From Promethearchaeota archaeon (GTDB lineage Archaea > Asgardarchaeota > Lokiarchaeia > Sigyniarchaeales > SOKP01), in the NCBI GenBank assembly GCA_019058425.1, contig JAHPYZ010000006.1, positions 60,121 to 94,808 on the forward strand: a stretch of DNA of 34,688 bases, read 5' to 3'. The position numbers and the translations under genes were made by a program. The notes under the pieces were generated by a model, which had not been told where the DNA came from, ran no database searches, and was given only the letters and a program-made list of their open reading frames with translations. The stretch's first letter is position 1, and every line of letters begins with the position of its first letter. Below, in pieces: positions 1 to 8,155 of this stretch.

Positions 1-193
1 TCTGAATGTAGATGGTCTTGTTTTTGTCCAAGTATTCGGATGTCATTCCGTATCAAACTGTTTTACTATGTTAAAAGAAAAGATACGTCGAGAGTTAGAG
101 ATTCCTAGTATCGCAATAAACTTCAATAAAATGGGTGAAAACGTAGAGCAAATTAAAACTCGTTTAGGAGCCTTTATGGAGATGTTCAAATGA
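1..193 (+). CDS. 2-hydroxyacyl-CoA dehydratase (HgdB/D-like) subunit, C-terminal part only
   Basis: An open frame enters from the left edge (first full codon at position 2) and stops at TGA 191-193. About 63 residues are visible. They match the C-terminal end of the gene at 16527-17882 in this same window: over the last 60 residues I count about 27 identities by hand, including DG, a conserved Cys, an NC pair, IRxEL, IPS and GENxEQ. That family is the benzoyl-CoA reductase/2-hydroxyglutaryl-CoA dehydratase D subunit (COG1775), which carries an Fe-S cluster and works with an ATP-dependent activator. The rest of the gene, and any partner subunits, lie outside the window. Family assignment is fairly sure; the substrate is unknown. 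Confidence 0.7.
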   Translation, partial: LNVDGLVFVQVFGCHSVSNCFTMLKEKIRRELEIPSIAINFNKMGENVEQIKTRLGAFMEMFK

Positions 194-297
194 ATTCTCT
201 CAGATATTTATTGAATGTATTCTAAATTAATAATTTTTTAATAATTATTCCTTTTAATATTACAAGAGATTTTAAAGTAGAATAAAGATGATAATTC

Positions 298-1758
298 ATG
301 TTATTTCATGAAAAAAAAGAAGAACTTGATTCAGATATTTATAAAGATTATCAAGTACTCTGTGGTATAGAAGAAGAATTCCTTATTATCAATAAGAGTG
401 GAAAGTTAGCAAAAGTTGCTGATGAAATAATGGTAAAATCAGCTGAAATACTTGAGATGGATCAGCAATTTCTGAGTTCTCTGCAAGTAAAAATAAGAGG
501 ATTAGATGCTGAACCTTCCCCTTCACAAATAGAATATGTCACACTACCTTTACCACCTGCATCCTTGGAACAAGCTGTGAAAGAAGGAAGAAAATTACTA
601 ACTGAAGCAGCGAAACAAATAGGCGTTAAAATTCTTTCTCAGAGTCTTCATCCGGTGCAAAGTGATCCAAATCCGATTTCTGGAACTCATATCAATGTTT
701 CTGTTCAAAAAAAAGGGAGTTTAATGACTCCTGAAGAAATGAGAATAGTGTATAACTATTTATGGGATTATCTCCCTGAAATTATCGCAATTTCAGCAAA
801 TTCTCATGTATATAGAGGAAATGCAAATAATATAGCAAGTAATCGTTGTGCTAACAGTTCAGTTCTAAAACCTAATGGATTTGCTACAATACAAATACCC
901 GAAAACCGTCCAGCTTTGGTTCCTATGCGGTATTATGGTCGTATGAGATATAAACTTAAGATTGGATTTGAAGAAGATGAATTTTCTAAAAAAGTAATTA
1001 CTAATAATCGAGGAGATCGCTTAGTTGATATAACTCCAAGGGGTCCATTTACCAATATTAGTGATGATAATGACGAATTACCCTCTCGAAATCGGATCGA
1101 AGTTCGTATAGTAGATGTGCAATATAACACAGAAGATTTACTAGATATTGCATATCTCTGTTGTGTTTCTGCTCTTCATGCAATTAATCTCCAATCATCT
1201 GGTGATATTTTAAAAGATTCCTATCACTCGATAAATATTGAAAATGCTATAGCTAATGGCAATGAAGCTACTTTTCAGAGAAAAACTGGAATAACAGAAT
1301 CAATAAAAACTAGTTTATCAAGATGGATTGAAGAAACTTATAAATTTCAAGAATATTTAGGAATTTCAATTAAGAATTTGCCTATTAAGAAATTTCAGAT
1401 GGAGATATCTCAAAAGGCACTTGATATTGAATATGAAACAAGGAAAATTGAAAAACTGAGACAACAAGGGAAAACCTATGTAATTATAGAATTGGTTGAT
1501 TCAAGAATTGTGAGAGATCAGAGAGGACAGCGATACAAAATTAAGTCAGGAACACAAGTTCGGGGTACTTTGGAAGCTAAATACAATTTTTCTTATGATG
1601 AAGTAGATGGGATGGCTATTAATTTCAATAAGATCAAAGTAGTGAATAATCTTGTTGTTCAAAATCTTAGAATCCCTTTGAGAGAAAACGATCGTATATT
1701 GAAAGTGCAATCTGAATCTGAATCCCTTTTTGATAGATTATCTAGAGATTTTTTTTAA
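298..1758 (+). CDS. GCS2-family carboxylate-amine ligase (glutamate-cysteine ligase type)
   Basis: The 486-residue product matches the GCS2 (YbdK/EgtA-like, COG2170) ligases, which use ATP to join the gamma-carboxylate of glutamate to an amine such as cysteine. Visible motifs are the GIEEEF opening (residues 23-28), GTHINV (about 129-134, the metal/ATP site GxHxN) and ISANSHVYRG (about 164-173), all typical of the family. The family body is about 370-400 residues. The last 90 or so residues form an extra lysine-rich, beta-rich tail that I do not recognise. No Shine-Dalgarno precedes the ATG. The gene starts a same-strand set with a gamma-glutamylcyclotransferase-like gene (25 bp gap) and a class I amidotransferase (8 bp gap), which supports gamma-glutamyl chemistry. 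True substrate (cysteine, another amino acid or a polyamine) cannot be read from sequence. Confidence 0.8.
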   Translation: MLFHEKKEELDSDIYKDYQVLCGIEEEFLIINKSGKLAKVADEIMVKSAEILEMDQQFLSSLQVKIRGLDAEPSPSQIEYVTLPLPPASLEQAVKEGRKLLTEAAKQIGVKILSQSLHPVQSDPNPISGTHINVSVQKKGSLMTPEEMRIVYNYLWDYLPEIIAISANSHVYRGNANNIASNRCANSSVLKPNGFATIQIPENRPALVPMRYYGRMRYKLKIGFEEDEFSKKVITNNRGDRLVDITPRGPFTNISDDNDELPSRNRIEVRIVDVQYNTEDLLDIAYLCCVSALHAINLQSSGDILKDSYHSINIENAIANGNEATFQRKTGITESIKTSLSRWIEETYKFQEYLGISIKNLPIKKFQMEISQKALDIEYETRKIEKLRQQGKTYVIIELVDSRIVRDQRGQRYKIKSGTQVRGTLEAKYNFSYDEVDGMAINFNKIKVVNNLVVQNLRIPLRENDRILKVQSESESLFDRLSRDFF

Positions 1759-1783
1759 TAGTTAAATAGTAAAGAACGTTATT

Positions 1784-2152
1784 ATGATGGAATCAAAAGA
1801 ATCTAAACATCAAAACTTAGACAAGGTTTTTGTCTATGGAACATTACAATCGGGTCAAAGCCGAAATTATATTCTTAGTGGATTAAAATTCGAAAAAGCT
1901 ACTCTAATGAATTTTAGAAAAAAAGAACCTCCTGATTTGGGTTTTCCTTTTATTGTGCGTGATAATAATTCAGAAGTGACAGGAGAAATATATTATGAGG
2001 TATCAAACTCTCTTATTAATCAACTTGATTTAATTGAAGGAGAAGGGAAGTTGTATCACAGAGTTATTGTAAAAGTGCAATTAGATAGTGGTAAGGAATT
2101 AAAAGCTTTTACTTATTACCCCTCTGAGATTTTAATTAAAAATTACATATAA
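1784..2152 (+). CDS. gamma-glutamylcyclotransferase-like (AIG2/GGCT fold) protein
   Basis: A 122-residue protein with the family's substrate loop YGTL at residues 18-21, followed by a conserved LxxGQSRNY segment and, further on, an IEGEGxLYHR motif that carries the usual acidic catalytic residue. In this fold the enzyme cyclises a gamma-glutamyl group to 5-oxoproline and releases the amine. The length is typical of bacterial and archaeal members. Two consecutive ATGs (1784 and 1787) are both possible starts. It lies 25 bp after the GCS2-type ligase and 8 bp before the amidotransferase, so making and breaking the same gamma-glutamyl bond would be encoded side by side. The family is clear; the natural substrate is inference. 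Confidence 0.78.
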   Translation: MMESKESKHQNLDKVFVYGTLQSGQSRNYILSGLKFEKATLMNFRKKEPPDLGFPFIVRDNNSEVTGEIYYEVSNSLINQLDLIEGEGKLYHRVIVKVQLDSGKELKAFTYYPSEILIKNYI

Positions 2153-2160
2153 TTTTGTAG

Positions 2161-2907
2161 ATGATCTTAATGGAAGAAGAGAAAGTTGATGCAATCGAAG
2201 AAAAAAAGAAAATGCTTCTGATAGATAATTATTCTCGTGGTTTTCCATCTGATAGAATATCACGCTTTGAGACTATCATTAATAATTGTGTAGCAGATAT
2301 TGAACTAATTACAATTCATTATACTCATTTTAAACCTGAAATGGCAAAGGATTACATAGGAATAATTTTATCGGGATCTGAAGTAAATGTCTCTAGTTTT
2401 TATTATGACGAGAAATTAAAGAGAAAATTTACGCCTGAATTGGAATTAATTCAGAGTACTGATCAAATTCCGATCCTAGCACTCTGTTTTGGATTTCATT
2501 TAGTTGCTTATGCTTTTGGAGCACAAATATCAAGGATGAGGCTACTTGGCTTAGGAGGGAGAATAAATTTTATAATACTTAATAAAACAGATGAATTAAT
2601 TACTCAGAAAAACATTCCTGTAAATTTGCATCATTTAGATTTTGTTTCACCAAATGATTGTAAGATCCAAAATTCTTTTGATATCATTAGCATTTCTCGA
2701 ACATTGGGTTATAGGATGGTTCAATACATGACACATCAAGATAAACCCATTTTTGCTCTTCAATTTCATCCAGAAACTCATAATCCTTATTATTTTCATC
2801 CATCATTATTTGATGAAAGGATCGCAGAAAAAGCAAGGATTACTGGAGAAAAGATCATTGAAAACTTCATCTGGATGTGTTTTTTTAAGTGTAATAATCC
2901 AGAGTAA
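2161..2907 (+). CDS. class I glutamine amidotransferase-like hydrolase
   Basis: The 248-residue product has the class I GATase layout: a nucleophile elbow LALCFGFHL with Cys109, and the distal FHPET motif with His203 and Glu205 completing the triad. The residue two before the Cys is Ala rather than the usual Gly, and the Gln after the elbow is His. There is no fused synthase domain. Stand-alone members include GMP synthase subunit A, gamma-glutamyl hydrolases such as PuuD, and GATase-like proteins of unknown use. Position directly after a gamma-glutamyl ligase and a cyclotransferase favours a gamma-glutamyl hydrolase or transferase role, by inference. The first ATG is used; an in-frame ATG three codons later (2170) is equally possible. 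It ends with TAA before a convergent MFS gene. Confidence 0.75.
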   Translation: MILMEEEKVDAIEEKKKMLLIDNYSRGFPSDRISRFETIINNCVADIELITIHYTHFKPEMAKDYIGIILSGSEVNVSSFYYDEKLKRKFTPELELIQSTDQIPILALCFGFHLVAYAFGAQISRMRLLGLGGRINFIILNKTDELITQKNIPVNLHHLDFVSPNDCKIQNSFDIISISRTLGYRMVQYMTHQDKPIFALQFHPETHNPYYFHPSLFDERIAEKARITGEKIIENFIWMCFFKCNNPE

Positions 2908-2964
2908 TGGCTTATCATGATATTACATTTTTTTGATGGATATAATCTTAAAAAGGAGTAAATT

Positions 2965-4473
2965 CTAAGAGGATGGTTTCAATTTTTTTTTATTTTTGAA
3001 CGATCTACTAGATTGCCATGGATATGTTGAAAGTGCAGCCATAATTGGTTCTTTAGACTTTCTTATTCTAGATAAAACTCTCAAGGATTTTCTTATTACT
3101 AATAATAATTCATCTTTCATTAATTTGTTTTCAACCTCTCCTACTTCTTTTACTAATGTTAAACGATGGATTGCTAATATACCTATTAAAATAGCTATTA
3201 TAAAAAAAAAATCCATTCCCTGTAAATTTAATATTTGAATGGTTCCACTACTATTTGGAGCGTTCCAACCAAAAGTCCAATAAAATTCAGAAAGCTCAAA
3301 ATAGTTTGCACATAACCCTCCGAGTATTGGAGCGATTCCTAAAGGTATAGAACTAAAAAGAGTTGTGACTGCGAGATACCAATTAGCTTTACCTTTTGGA
3401 GCTAACTTTAAACTAATATTACTTAGAGAGAGTGTAGTTCCTGCTAATGAAATTCCCGTAAAAATATGAATTAATAATAATAATGGTATTGTGAACCAAT
3501 ATGGCCCTGGTAATGATGTAAAAACCCAAGCTGATATACAACAAAGAAATAGAGGACATGAGATACGTAATACTGATTTGTTACTAAATCTATCCGACAT
3601 ATCACCCCATAATTTTAAAAATGTGAGATTTAAAATTTGACTAATTGCAATAAAAAATATTACTAAGGTTAAACTTAATTGTAATTTTTCAAGCATATAA
3701 ACAGTAAAGAATGGCACAGTAAATCCAACTGTAAAATACCATAGAAATAAAAATATTAAAAGATTTCTGTAATTTTTATCTTTATAAGGTTCAGATAATA
3801 ATTGGGGTAGTTTGGGTTTCATTTCTAGCATTATCATTGTAGGTTCGAATATTTTTGATATATAATAGACACTAATCATTCCAAAAACAAATCCTAAAAA
3901 ATAGAGAATTGAATAACTTAAATCTTCTATGTGCGGGAAATTTACTTTCCAAATATCTATAAATATTCCAGCAAATAAACTAGTTATTAATCCCGTAATT
4001 GAAGATAATAATATTCTTCTGGAATAGAATTTACCAAGTATTTTTTGAGGTATAAGGTCATGCATCCAAAAATTCCAAGCTGTATGACCAATGGAAGCAA
4101 AAATTGATTGCAGAGTTAAGAATAGTACAAAAAAAATTAAACTTAATTCAAATGAGAAGAGTAAAGGAATTAAGGCTAAAGCTAATGTACAAAACCTATA
4201 CAATATTAAAAAATACACACTAATTTTACGTCTATTACGTATTTTTTCAATTAAAAATATAGTTGGAATTTGAAAAAAATTGCATAATGTTGGTATCGCT
4301 CCTAACAACCCAATTATAAAAAAATTTGCTCCAAACCGTAAAGCAAAAGAAATTAATATTGGCCCTGCTGTAAGGTTTACCATAATCTGAGAAATATAGC
4401 CATCTTTAGTTATATTTTTCAGAGATATCTCAATTTCTTTATTACTTAATTCTTCTTGAGTGGGGAACATCAT
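2965..4473 (-). CDS. major facilitator superfamily transporter
   Basis: A 502-residue, strongly hydrophobic protein with about twelve predicted membrane segments separated by short loops. The basic loop KIRNRRK after the second helix resembles the conserved MFS loop 2/3 motif, and a second positively charged cytoplasmic segment sits near the middle (WGDMSDRFSNK, about residue 290). The N-terminal 25 residues and the last 60 are hydrophilic, the latter very basic. It starts with ATG ATG and no clear Shine-Dalgarno. It ends with TAG, one of four apparent genes here using that stop. It lies downstream of the B12/opine-dehydrogenase pair on the same strand with a 56 bp gap, so it could export or import a related metabolite. 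Substrate cannot be predicted. Confidence 0.85.
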   Translation of the reverse strand: MMFPTQEELSNKEIEISLKNITKDGYISQIMVNLTAGPILISFALRFGANFFIIGLLGAIPTLCNFFQIPTIFLIEKIRNRRKISVYFLILYRFCTLALALIPLLFSFELSLIFFVLFLTLQSIFASIGHTAWNFWMHDLIPQKILGKFYSRRILLSSITGLITSLFAGIFIDIWKVNFPHIEDLSYSILYFLGFVFGMISVYYISKIFEPTMIMLEMKPKLPQLLSEPYKDKNYRNLLIFLFLWYFTVGFTVPFFTVYMLEKLQLSLTLVIFFIAISQILNLTFLKLWGDMSDRFSNKSVLRISCPLFLCCISAWVFTSLPGPYWFTIPLLLLIHIFTGISLAGTTLSLSNISLKLAPKGKANWYLAVTTLFSSIPLGIAPILGGLCANYFELSEFYWTFGWNAPNSSGTIQILNLQGMDFFFIIAILIGILAIHRLTLVKEVGEVENKLMKDELLLVIRKSLRVLSRIRKSKEPIMAALSTYPWQSSRSFKNKKKLKPSS

Positions 4474-4529
4474 AATTTAAGTTCAATGAAACTACTTAAA
4501 ATATATTTATTATAAGGAAATTAAGTTAA

Positions 4530-5633
4530 TTAATTGACCTGAATTTTTTCTTTTGCTCCCAATTCAATCAATTCTTCACAACTAATTCGTTTTTTAATTA
4601 AAGGTTCTAGTTCTAATCCAAATATTGTTCTTCCTTCATTCCTGAAATTCTTTCCACATAATATTGAAGAGAGGTTTATTACTGAATTTATTACAGGAGT
4701 TTGAATACCCAAAAATTTAGCTAATGATGAGATTGGTACTAGACCTGTTGGTACATCTTCCGTGAAATATCTCGTAATTAAATCTTTCGGTGAATTTATA
4801 TTTTCGTAGGCTCTAATTTTTTGAATTGCTTTAAAAATAGAATTCTCTTTAATTCCATATGATTGATTTGCCCATTTACAAAATCTCAATTGTTTTAATC
4901 CTAATATTTTATAAATTTTATTTAATTCGTTCTGAATAATTTCAAGAACTTCGCACGTTCGACCCGTTACGCCCTCTACATAGAATTTGAATTTTCTTCC
5001 TGAATCGATGGCACTAGCATTTAGTAACGAGAGAGTTGGATGTAAAAGCATTCCAATGTTATTTAATGTCATTTGAAGATAGTCATCTACAGGATGTAAT
5101 TGAGGAAAAACATCTTTTAAAGTATCATACATAAAAAATGTGTCTTTATCCGGAAAAGCTGCAAAATCGACGAGATCTTTAGTTTTTAGGATTTTAACGC
5201 CATTCTTTTTTAGTTGTCTTGAGGTAAAAAGTAATGTTTGAGTTTCTGCGATGAATATAGGATTTGGAATACCTGCTTTTTCAATTGTTCTTCGAAATTC
5301 GACAGCACCAAAAGTTCTTCCGGGATTTAATAATATTATTTGATCATGAGAGAGATAATGTATAAGTTTTTCAGCAATGTCTTTATGTACTGATGCAGGA
5401 ACTACAATTAATATTACATCTACATCTCTTACTGCTAATTCTAAATTTTGTGTAGCTAAGTTTATTGGAAAAAATCCATTTAATTCTCCAGACGCTTTGA
5501 TTCCACCTTTCTTTTTTATGTCTAAGATTCTTGAATACGAACGATTGTATAAATTTACACTATACCCTTTAGAGGACAGATATGCAGCAAATGCTCGACC
5601 ACCATTTCCTGCTCCTATTACGCAAAAATTCAT
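4530..5633 (-). CDS. NAD(P)-dependent opine dehydrogenase-family protein
   Basis: The 367-residue product opens with a Rossmann nucleotide-binding loop, GAGNGG (residues 7-12), characteristic of the octopine/nopaline dehydrogenase family rather than the plain GxGxxG type. The C-terminal half (about residue 180 onward) fits the family's helical domain and shows NNIGMLLHP followed by LLNAS, where the conserved His of opine dehydrogenases lies. These enzymes reductively join an amino acid and a keto acid, or run the reverse. Its ATG overlaps the TGA of the upstream gene (ATGA), so the two are translationally coupled. This links a reductase for imines or keto acids to a cobalamin-type carbon-skeleton enzyme. 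Family is fairly sure; substrate is unknown. Confidence 0.8.
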   Translation of the reverse strand: MNFCVIGAGNGGRAFAAYLSSKGYSVNLYNRSYSRILDIKKKGGIKASGELNGFFPINLATQNLELAVRDVDVILIVVPASVHKDIAEKLIHYLSHDQIILLNPGRTFGAVEFRRTIEKAGIPNPIFIAETQTLLFTSRQLKKNGVKILKTKDLVDFAAFPDKDTFFMYDTLKDVFPQLHPVDDYLQMTLNNIGMLLHPTLSLLNASAIDSGRKFKFYVEGVTGRTCEVLEIIQNELNKIYKILGLKQLRFCKWANQSYGIKENSIFKAIQKIRAYENINSPKDLITRYFTEDVPTGLVPISSLAKFLGIQTPVINSVINLSSILCGKNFRNEGRTIFGLELEPLIKKRISCEELIELGAKEKIQVN

Positions 5634-7375
5634 TTATCAAACACCTCAAAGACAGATTTCTCATTTGATATTATCAAATCAGATGAGTCTAAATCTGGGA
5701 GATCAATAATTATGTCTTTAATTCTTTGTATTTCATCATATTTTTTCTGCCTTAAGTCATCCCATGAATAACATGCGCCATTAATAATTTTAGTTTTAAT
5801 TTTACCCTTAGCAAATTTATTGTTTTTTAAATGAGGGGCATCAAAAATCCCATACTTTACAAGACGGTTCAAGACATTAGGATTAATGTATGGATTCTTT
5901 AGCTCTTTTTTGTCTTTAGCTAAGTGTGGTATTAAATTAATAATCCATTTTGCTTGTTTAATTAATTCTTCTTTTCTTTTTTCTATTTTGTCATCGATTA
6001 AGTTTATTTTACTTGAATAGACTCTATTTATCACTTGATCAACTATTTTGCAGCTTTGAATTACATCATCAGGTAAAGCAGCGTGTTGGGCTTCTGAATA
6101 GCTCACAACATGAACTATATCTGGCCTTATCGCCAATTGAATCATACTTGCTGCAGCTAACTGTCCCTTCGCTTTATCTAGATCCAAAGGAAAACTTGCT
6201 AGTCCAGTTCTTACTTGTTTGATTACTGAAAATTCTTTATCCTTTAAGGTTTGAAGTAATTCATTCTTTGCTAGAATCTTGGCTAGATCCATATCAAATG
6301 AGCTTGAAGGTGGTGTGTTAAACATATTTTGTGCGATGAAATGTTTTACACCCAATTTTTTAGCTATTATGCCACATAGATACATATCAGCAACAGCAAT
6401 AGCATCTGGAGCATCTCTTAAACTCCAATGGTGAGGATCGTTGATTTCAACAGGAATATTATTTTGACCATGCCATTTTATAGCTTCTAAATGTTGTTTT
6501 ATTGATTCTTTTAAAGTTAAAGGCCCTCTCTTATCCATCTGATTAAACCAAAAGATCGGAATAGCTGCCCATGCATTATTAATAGTTTCTCTATATAAGT
6601 TAGCTAACTCTATAAAATCACGAGTACCCGCGTATATCCTTAATAAGGGAAAATTACCTGTTAATCTCGATTTATGTAAATTTAGAAAATCTTCTTTTGT
6701 CCTGATTGGAACTCCACCAGCACCAGATAAATATTCAACTTGATCTTCAGGATGGAAATAGTTAGCTTGAGTATTCTGATCTGGGGCAATTGAAACTACA
6801 TCTAAGACTTCAGCATTTGCGATTTTTTTTATCCCTTCTAAGGTTTCTTTCATGCTTGGTAAGCCAAAATGAGCCCTTATTATAGGATATGGTTTTTTCC
6901 ATTTTATACGGGAAATTAACTCCCCTGGATTTCTTACACTTTCTTTGGATGTAGCTATATCTTTTCTTAAAATAGAGATGATTTTATGTTTTGATTCTCC
7001 ACCAATAAAGTATTCATGAAAAATTCCAAAATCTTGTGCAATTTTGACCACCTCAGGAGTACCAGCAAAAAATAATTGCTGTGATTTATATTTGGATTTT
7101 TCATATTTATTTATAAAATTTTTAAGAATAGGGATAACGGTAAAAGGTGTTAATCTGTAGCTAAGGCCTAAAATATCTGGTTTATATATCTGAATTTTAT
7201 TAATGATGACTTGAATTGGAGTCGCAGGTCCTAAAAAAAGGCATTCAAACCCTAGTTGGGTAGCAATATTCATAAAATTGTAAGGCCCTGCTACATGAAC
7301 GCACTGACCTATACATGCCATTAAAATTTTCTTTGCTTTTAGCTTTTTGATTCTATTATTATTAGTATCTATCAT
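5630..7375 (-). CDS. B12-binding-domain protein with glutamate-mutase-E-like barrel
   Basis: A 581-residue protein. Residues about 15-130 fold like a cobalamin-binding domain: Gln-Cys-Val-His-Val-Ala-Gly (24-30) stands where families have DxHxxG, followed by a GLSxxLT stretch (Ser72, Leu75) and a Gly at 105 in place of the GG motif. The lower-ligand His27 is kept but the Asp is replaced by Cys25. Residues about 155-430 look like a TIM-barrel mutase domain resembling the glutamate mutase E chain (NQMDKRGPLT, DPHHW). The last 110 residues are Lys-rich and helical. The start has a strong Shine-Dalgarno (GGAGG, 7383-7387, spacer 7). It is coupled to the opine dehydrogenase by an ATGA overlap. A carbon-skeleton or amino-group rearrangement is plausible but inferred. 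Confidence 0.65.
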   Translation of the reverse strand: MIDTNNNRIKKLKAKKILMACIGQCVHVAGPYNFMNIATQLGFECLFLGPATPIQVIINKIQIYKPDILGLSYRLTPFTVIPILKNFINKYEKSKYKSQQLFFAGTPEVVKIAQDFGIFHEYFIGGESKHKIISILRKDIATSKESVRNPGELISRIKWKKPYPIIRAHFGLPSMKETLEGIKKIANAEVLDVVSIAPDQNTQANYFHPEDQVEYLSGAGGVPIRTKEDFLNLHKSRLTGNFPLLRIYAGTRDFIELANLYRETINNAWAAIPIFWFNQMDKRGPLTLKESIKQHLEAIKWHGQNNIPVEINDPHHWSLRDAPDAIAVADMYLCGIIAKKLGVKHFIAQNMFNTPPSSSFDMDLAKILAKNELLQTLKDKEFSVIKQVRTGLASFPLDLDKAKGQLAAASMIQLAIRPDIVHVVSYSEAQHAALPDDVIQSCKIVDQVINRVYSSKINLIDDKIEKRKEELIKQAKWIINLIPHLAKDKKELKNPYINPNVLNRLVKYGIFDAPHLKNNKFAKGKIKTKIINGACYSWDDLRQKKYDEIQRIKDIIIDLPDLDSSDLIISNEKSVFEVFDK

Positions 7376-7382
7376 AAAATTT

Positions 7383-7387
7383 CCTCC
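7383..7387 (-). promoter_or_regulatory. strong Shine-Dalgarno of the B12-domain gene
   Basis: On the minus strand the sequence reads AAAGGAGG, seven bases before the ATG at 7375. It is one of the best Shine-Dalgarno matches in the window and fixes this start. Confidence 0.7.
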
Positions 7388-7403
7388 TTTTGGAGTTGTT
7401 TTT

Positions 7404-7457
7404 GGAATAATATTCCTTAATCAATCATAAAATCGACTCTGGAGTTTTCCAAGAGTC
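7404..7457 (-). promoter_or_regulatory. structured leader: two inverted repeats upstream of the B12/opine operon
   Basis: Two dyads lie 30-80 bases before the start codon. The first, GGAATA-A-TATTCC (7404-7416), is a perfect 6+1+6 palindrome. The second, 7435-7457, pairs GACTCT with AGAGTC and extends by GGA/TCC across a bulged A around a GTTT loop. They could be operators in DNA or hairpins in the mRNA leader. Nothing in them matches a cobalamin riboswitch that I recognise. Confidence 0.4.
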
Positions 7458-7720
7458 ATATGTGTAAAATTAAAAATAGACATATTTACTAATTTATGAG
7501 TGGTTATGTGTTTTAACATAGTAAACACTATATTATTATAACAATGTTTGATATTTAAATATAGTGATCCTTTAAATAGATATATTTTTTTTTTTTATTT
7601 AAATAGATACCCTTTTAAATAAATGTATTTATCTATAAATTAAATAAATTTATATACTTTTATATGCAATATCTATATATCAAAAAGAATTTTTTACTTT
7701 TATAGATAATATATTGGTGA
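7458..7720. other. AT-rich intergenic stretch with three TATA-like repeats
   Basis: No gene was found here. The sequence TTTAAATAGATA occurs at 7571-7582 and again at 7599-7610, with a third relative, TTTAAATAAATG, at 7616-7627. TTTAAATA matches the archaeal TATA-box consensus. A run of thirteen T lies between the first two (7585-7597). This may be a promoter array for a gene to the right that is now decayed, or simply low-complexity AT DNA. Confidence 0.35.
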
Positions 7721-7951
7721 AATGACATTACTTCAAGTCAATCACAAAGAAAGTCTACTTTACAAATTATTAATAATATATATAACGCCTTAGACGATGG
7801 GAAATTTCATACTATAAGTGATATTTCTGAAAAAGCAAAATCGAACTGGAATACTATTAAAAATCAAATCGAACTTATTATAAAGATTCAAGAATCGCCC
7901 AAAATTGATATTATTCATGCTTCAAAACAGATTTTAGTAAGAAAACTATAA
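7721..7951 (+). pseudogene. small winged-helix-like ORF lacking a usable start codon
   Basis: Reading from 7721 (just after an in-frame TGA at 7718-7720) the frame is open for 76 codons to TAA at 7949-7951. The translation, with the segments DDGKFHTISDISEK, SNWNTIKNQIELI and a C-terminal KQILVRKL, looks like a short winged helix-turn-helix DNA-binding protein. No ATG, GTG or TTG occurs early in that frame. An ATG preceded by GGTG sits at 7722 but in the neighbouring frame, so one base appears to be missing between about 7725 and 7735. I therefore call it a probable recently broken gene or an assembly error; a non-standard ATT start is a weaker option. Confidence 0.45.
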
Positions 7952-8011
7952 TTTAACATGAGTAATAATCTTTTATTTTAAGAATTATCATTATAAATTT
8001 GAAGATTTTAA

Positions 8012-8145
8012 TGTCTATTTGATACTCTTTTTGCCCCTATTGAATCTGGTTGACTCAGAGTGAAGTATCAGATATAGCAAGGATAACAGAAGTGACATTA
8101 AGAACTAGATTAAAAGAAATTAAAGAATTATTGAGTATAGACTAA
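8012..8145 (+). pseudogene. tfb: C-terminal remnant of a transcription factor B (TFB) gene
   Basis: Codons 8050-8145 encode LTQSEVSDIARITEVTLRTR followed by LKEIKELLSID and a TAA. This is the end of the second cyclin repeat of archaeal TFB/TFIIB, where the recognition helix reads ITEVTIRxRxKEL. The preceding piece (8012-8049, LFAPIESG at its end) continues the fold in another frame, joined across a lost base near 8050. Nothing of the zinc ribbon, B-finger or first repeat is present upstream. This is a decayed copy, not an active factor. It ends only a few bases before the phosphoesterase gene. Confidence 0.65.
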
Positions 8146-8155
8146 GAGTTTGGTT

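Noticed and set aside
5630..7375. Assignment as D-ornithine or lysine aminomutase
   Set aside because: The PLP-binding features and subunit layout of OraE/KamE are not visible; the barrel looks closer to the glutamate mutase E type.
7585..7597. T13 run as a transcription terminator
   Set aside because: No plus-strand gene lies upstream of it to terminate; it is more likely part of a low-complexity promoter region.
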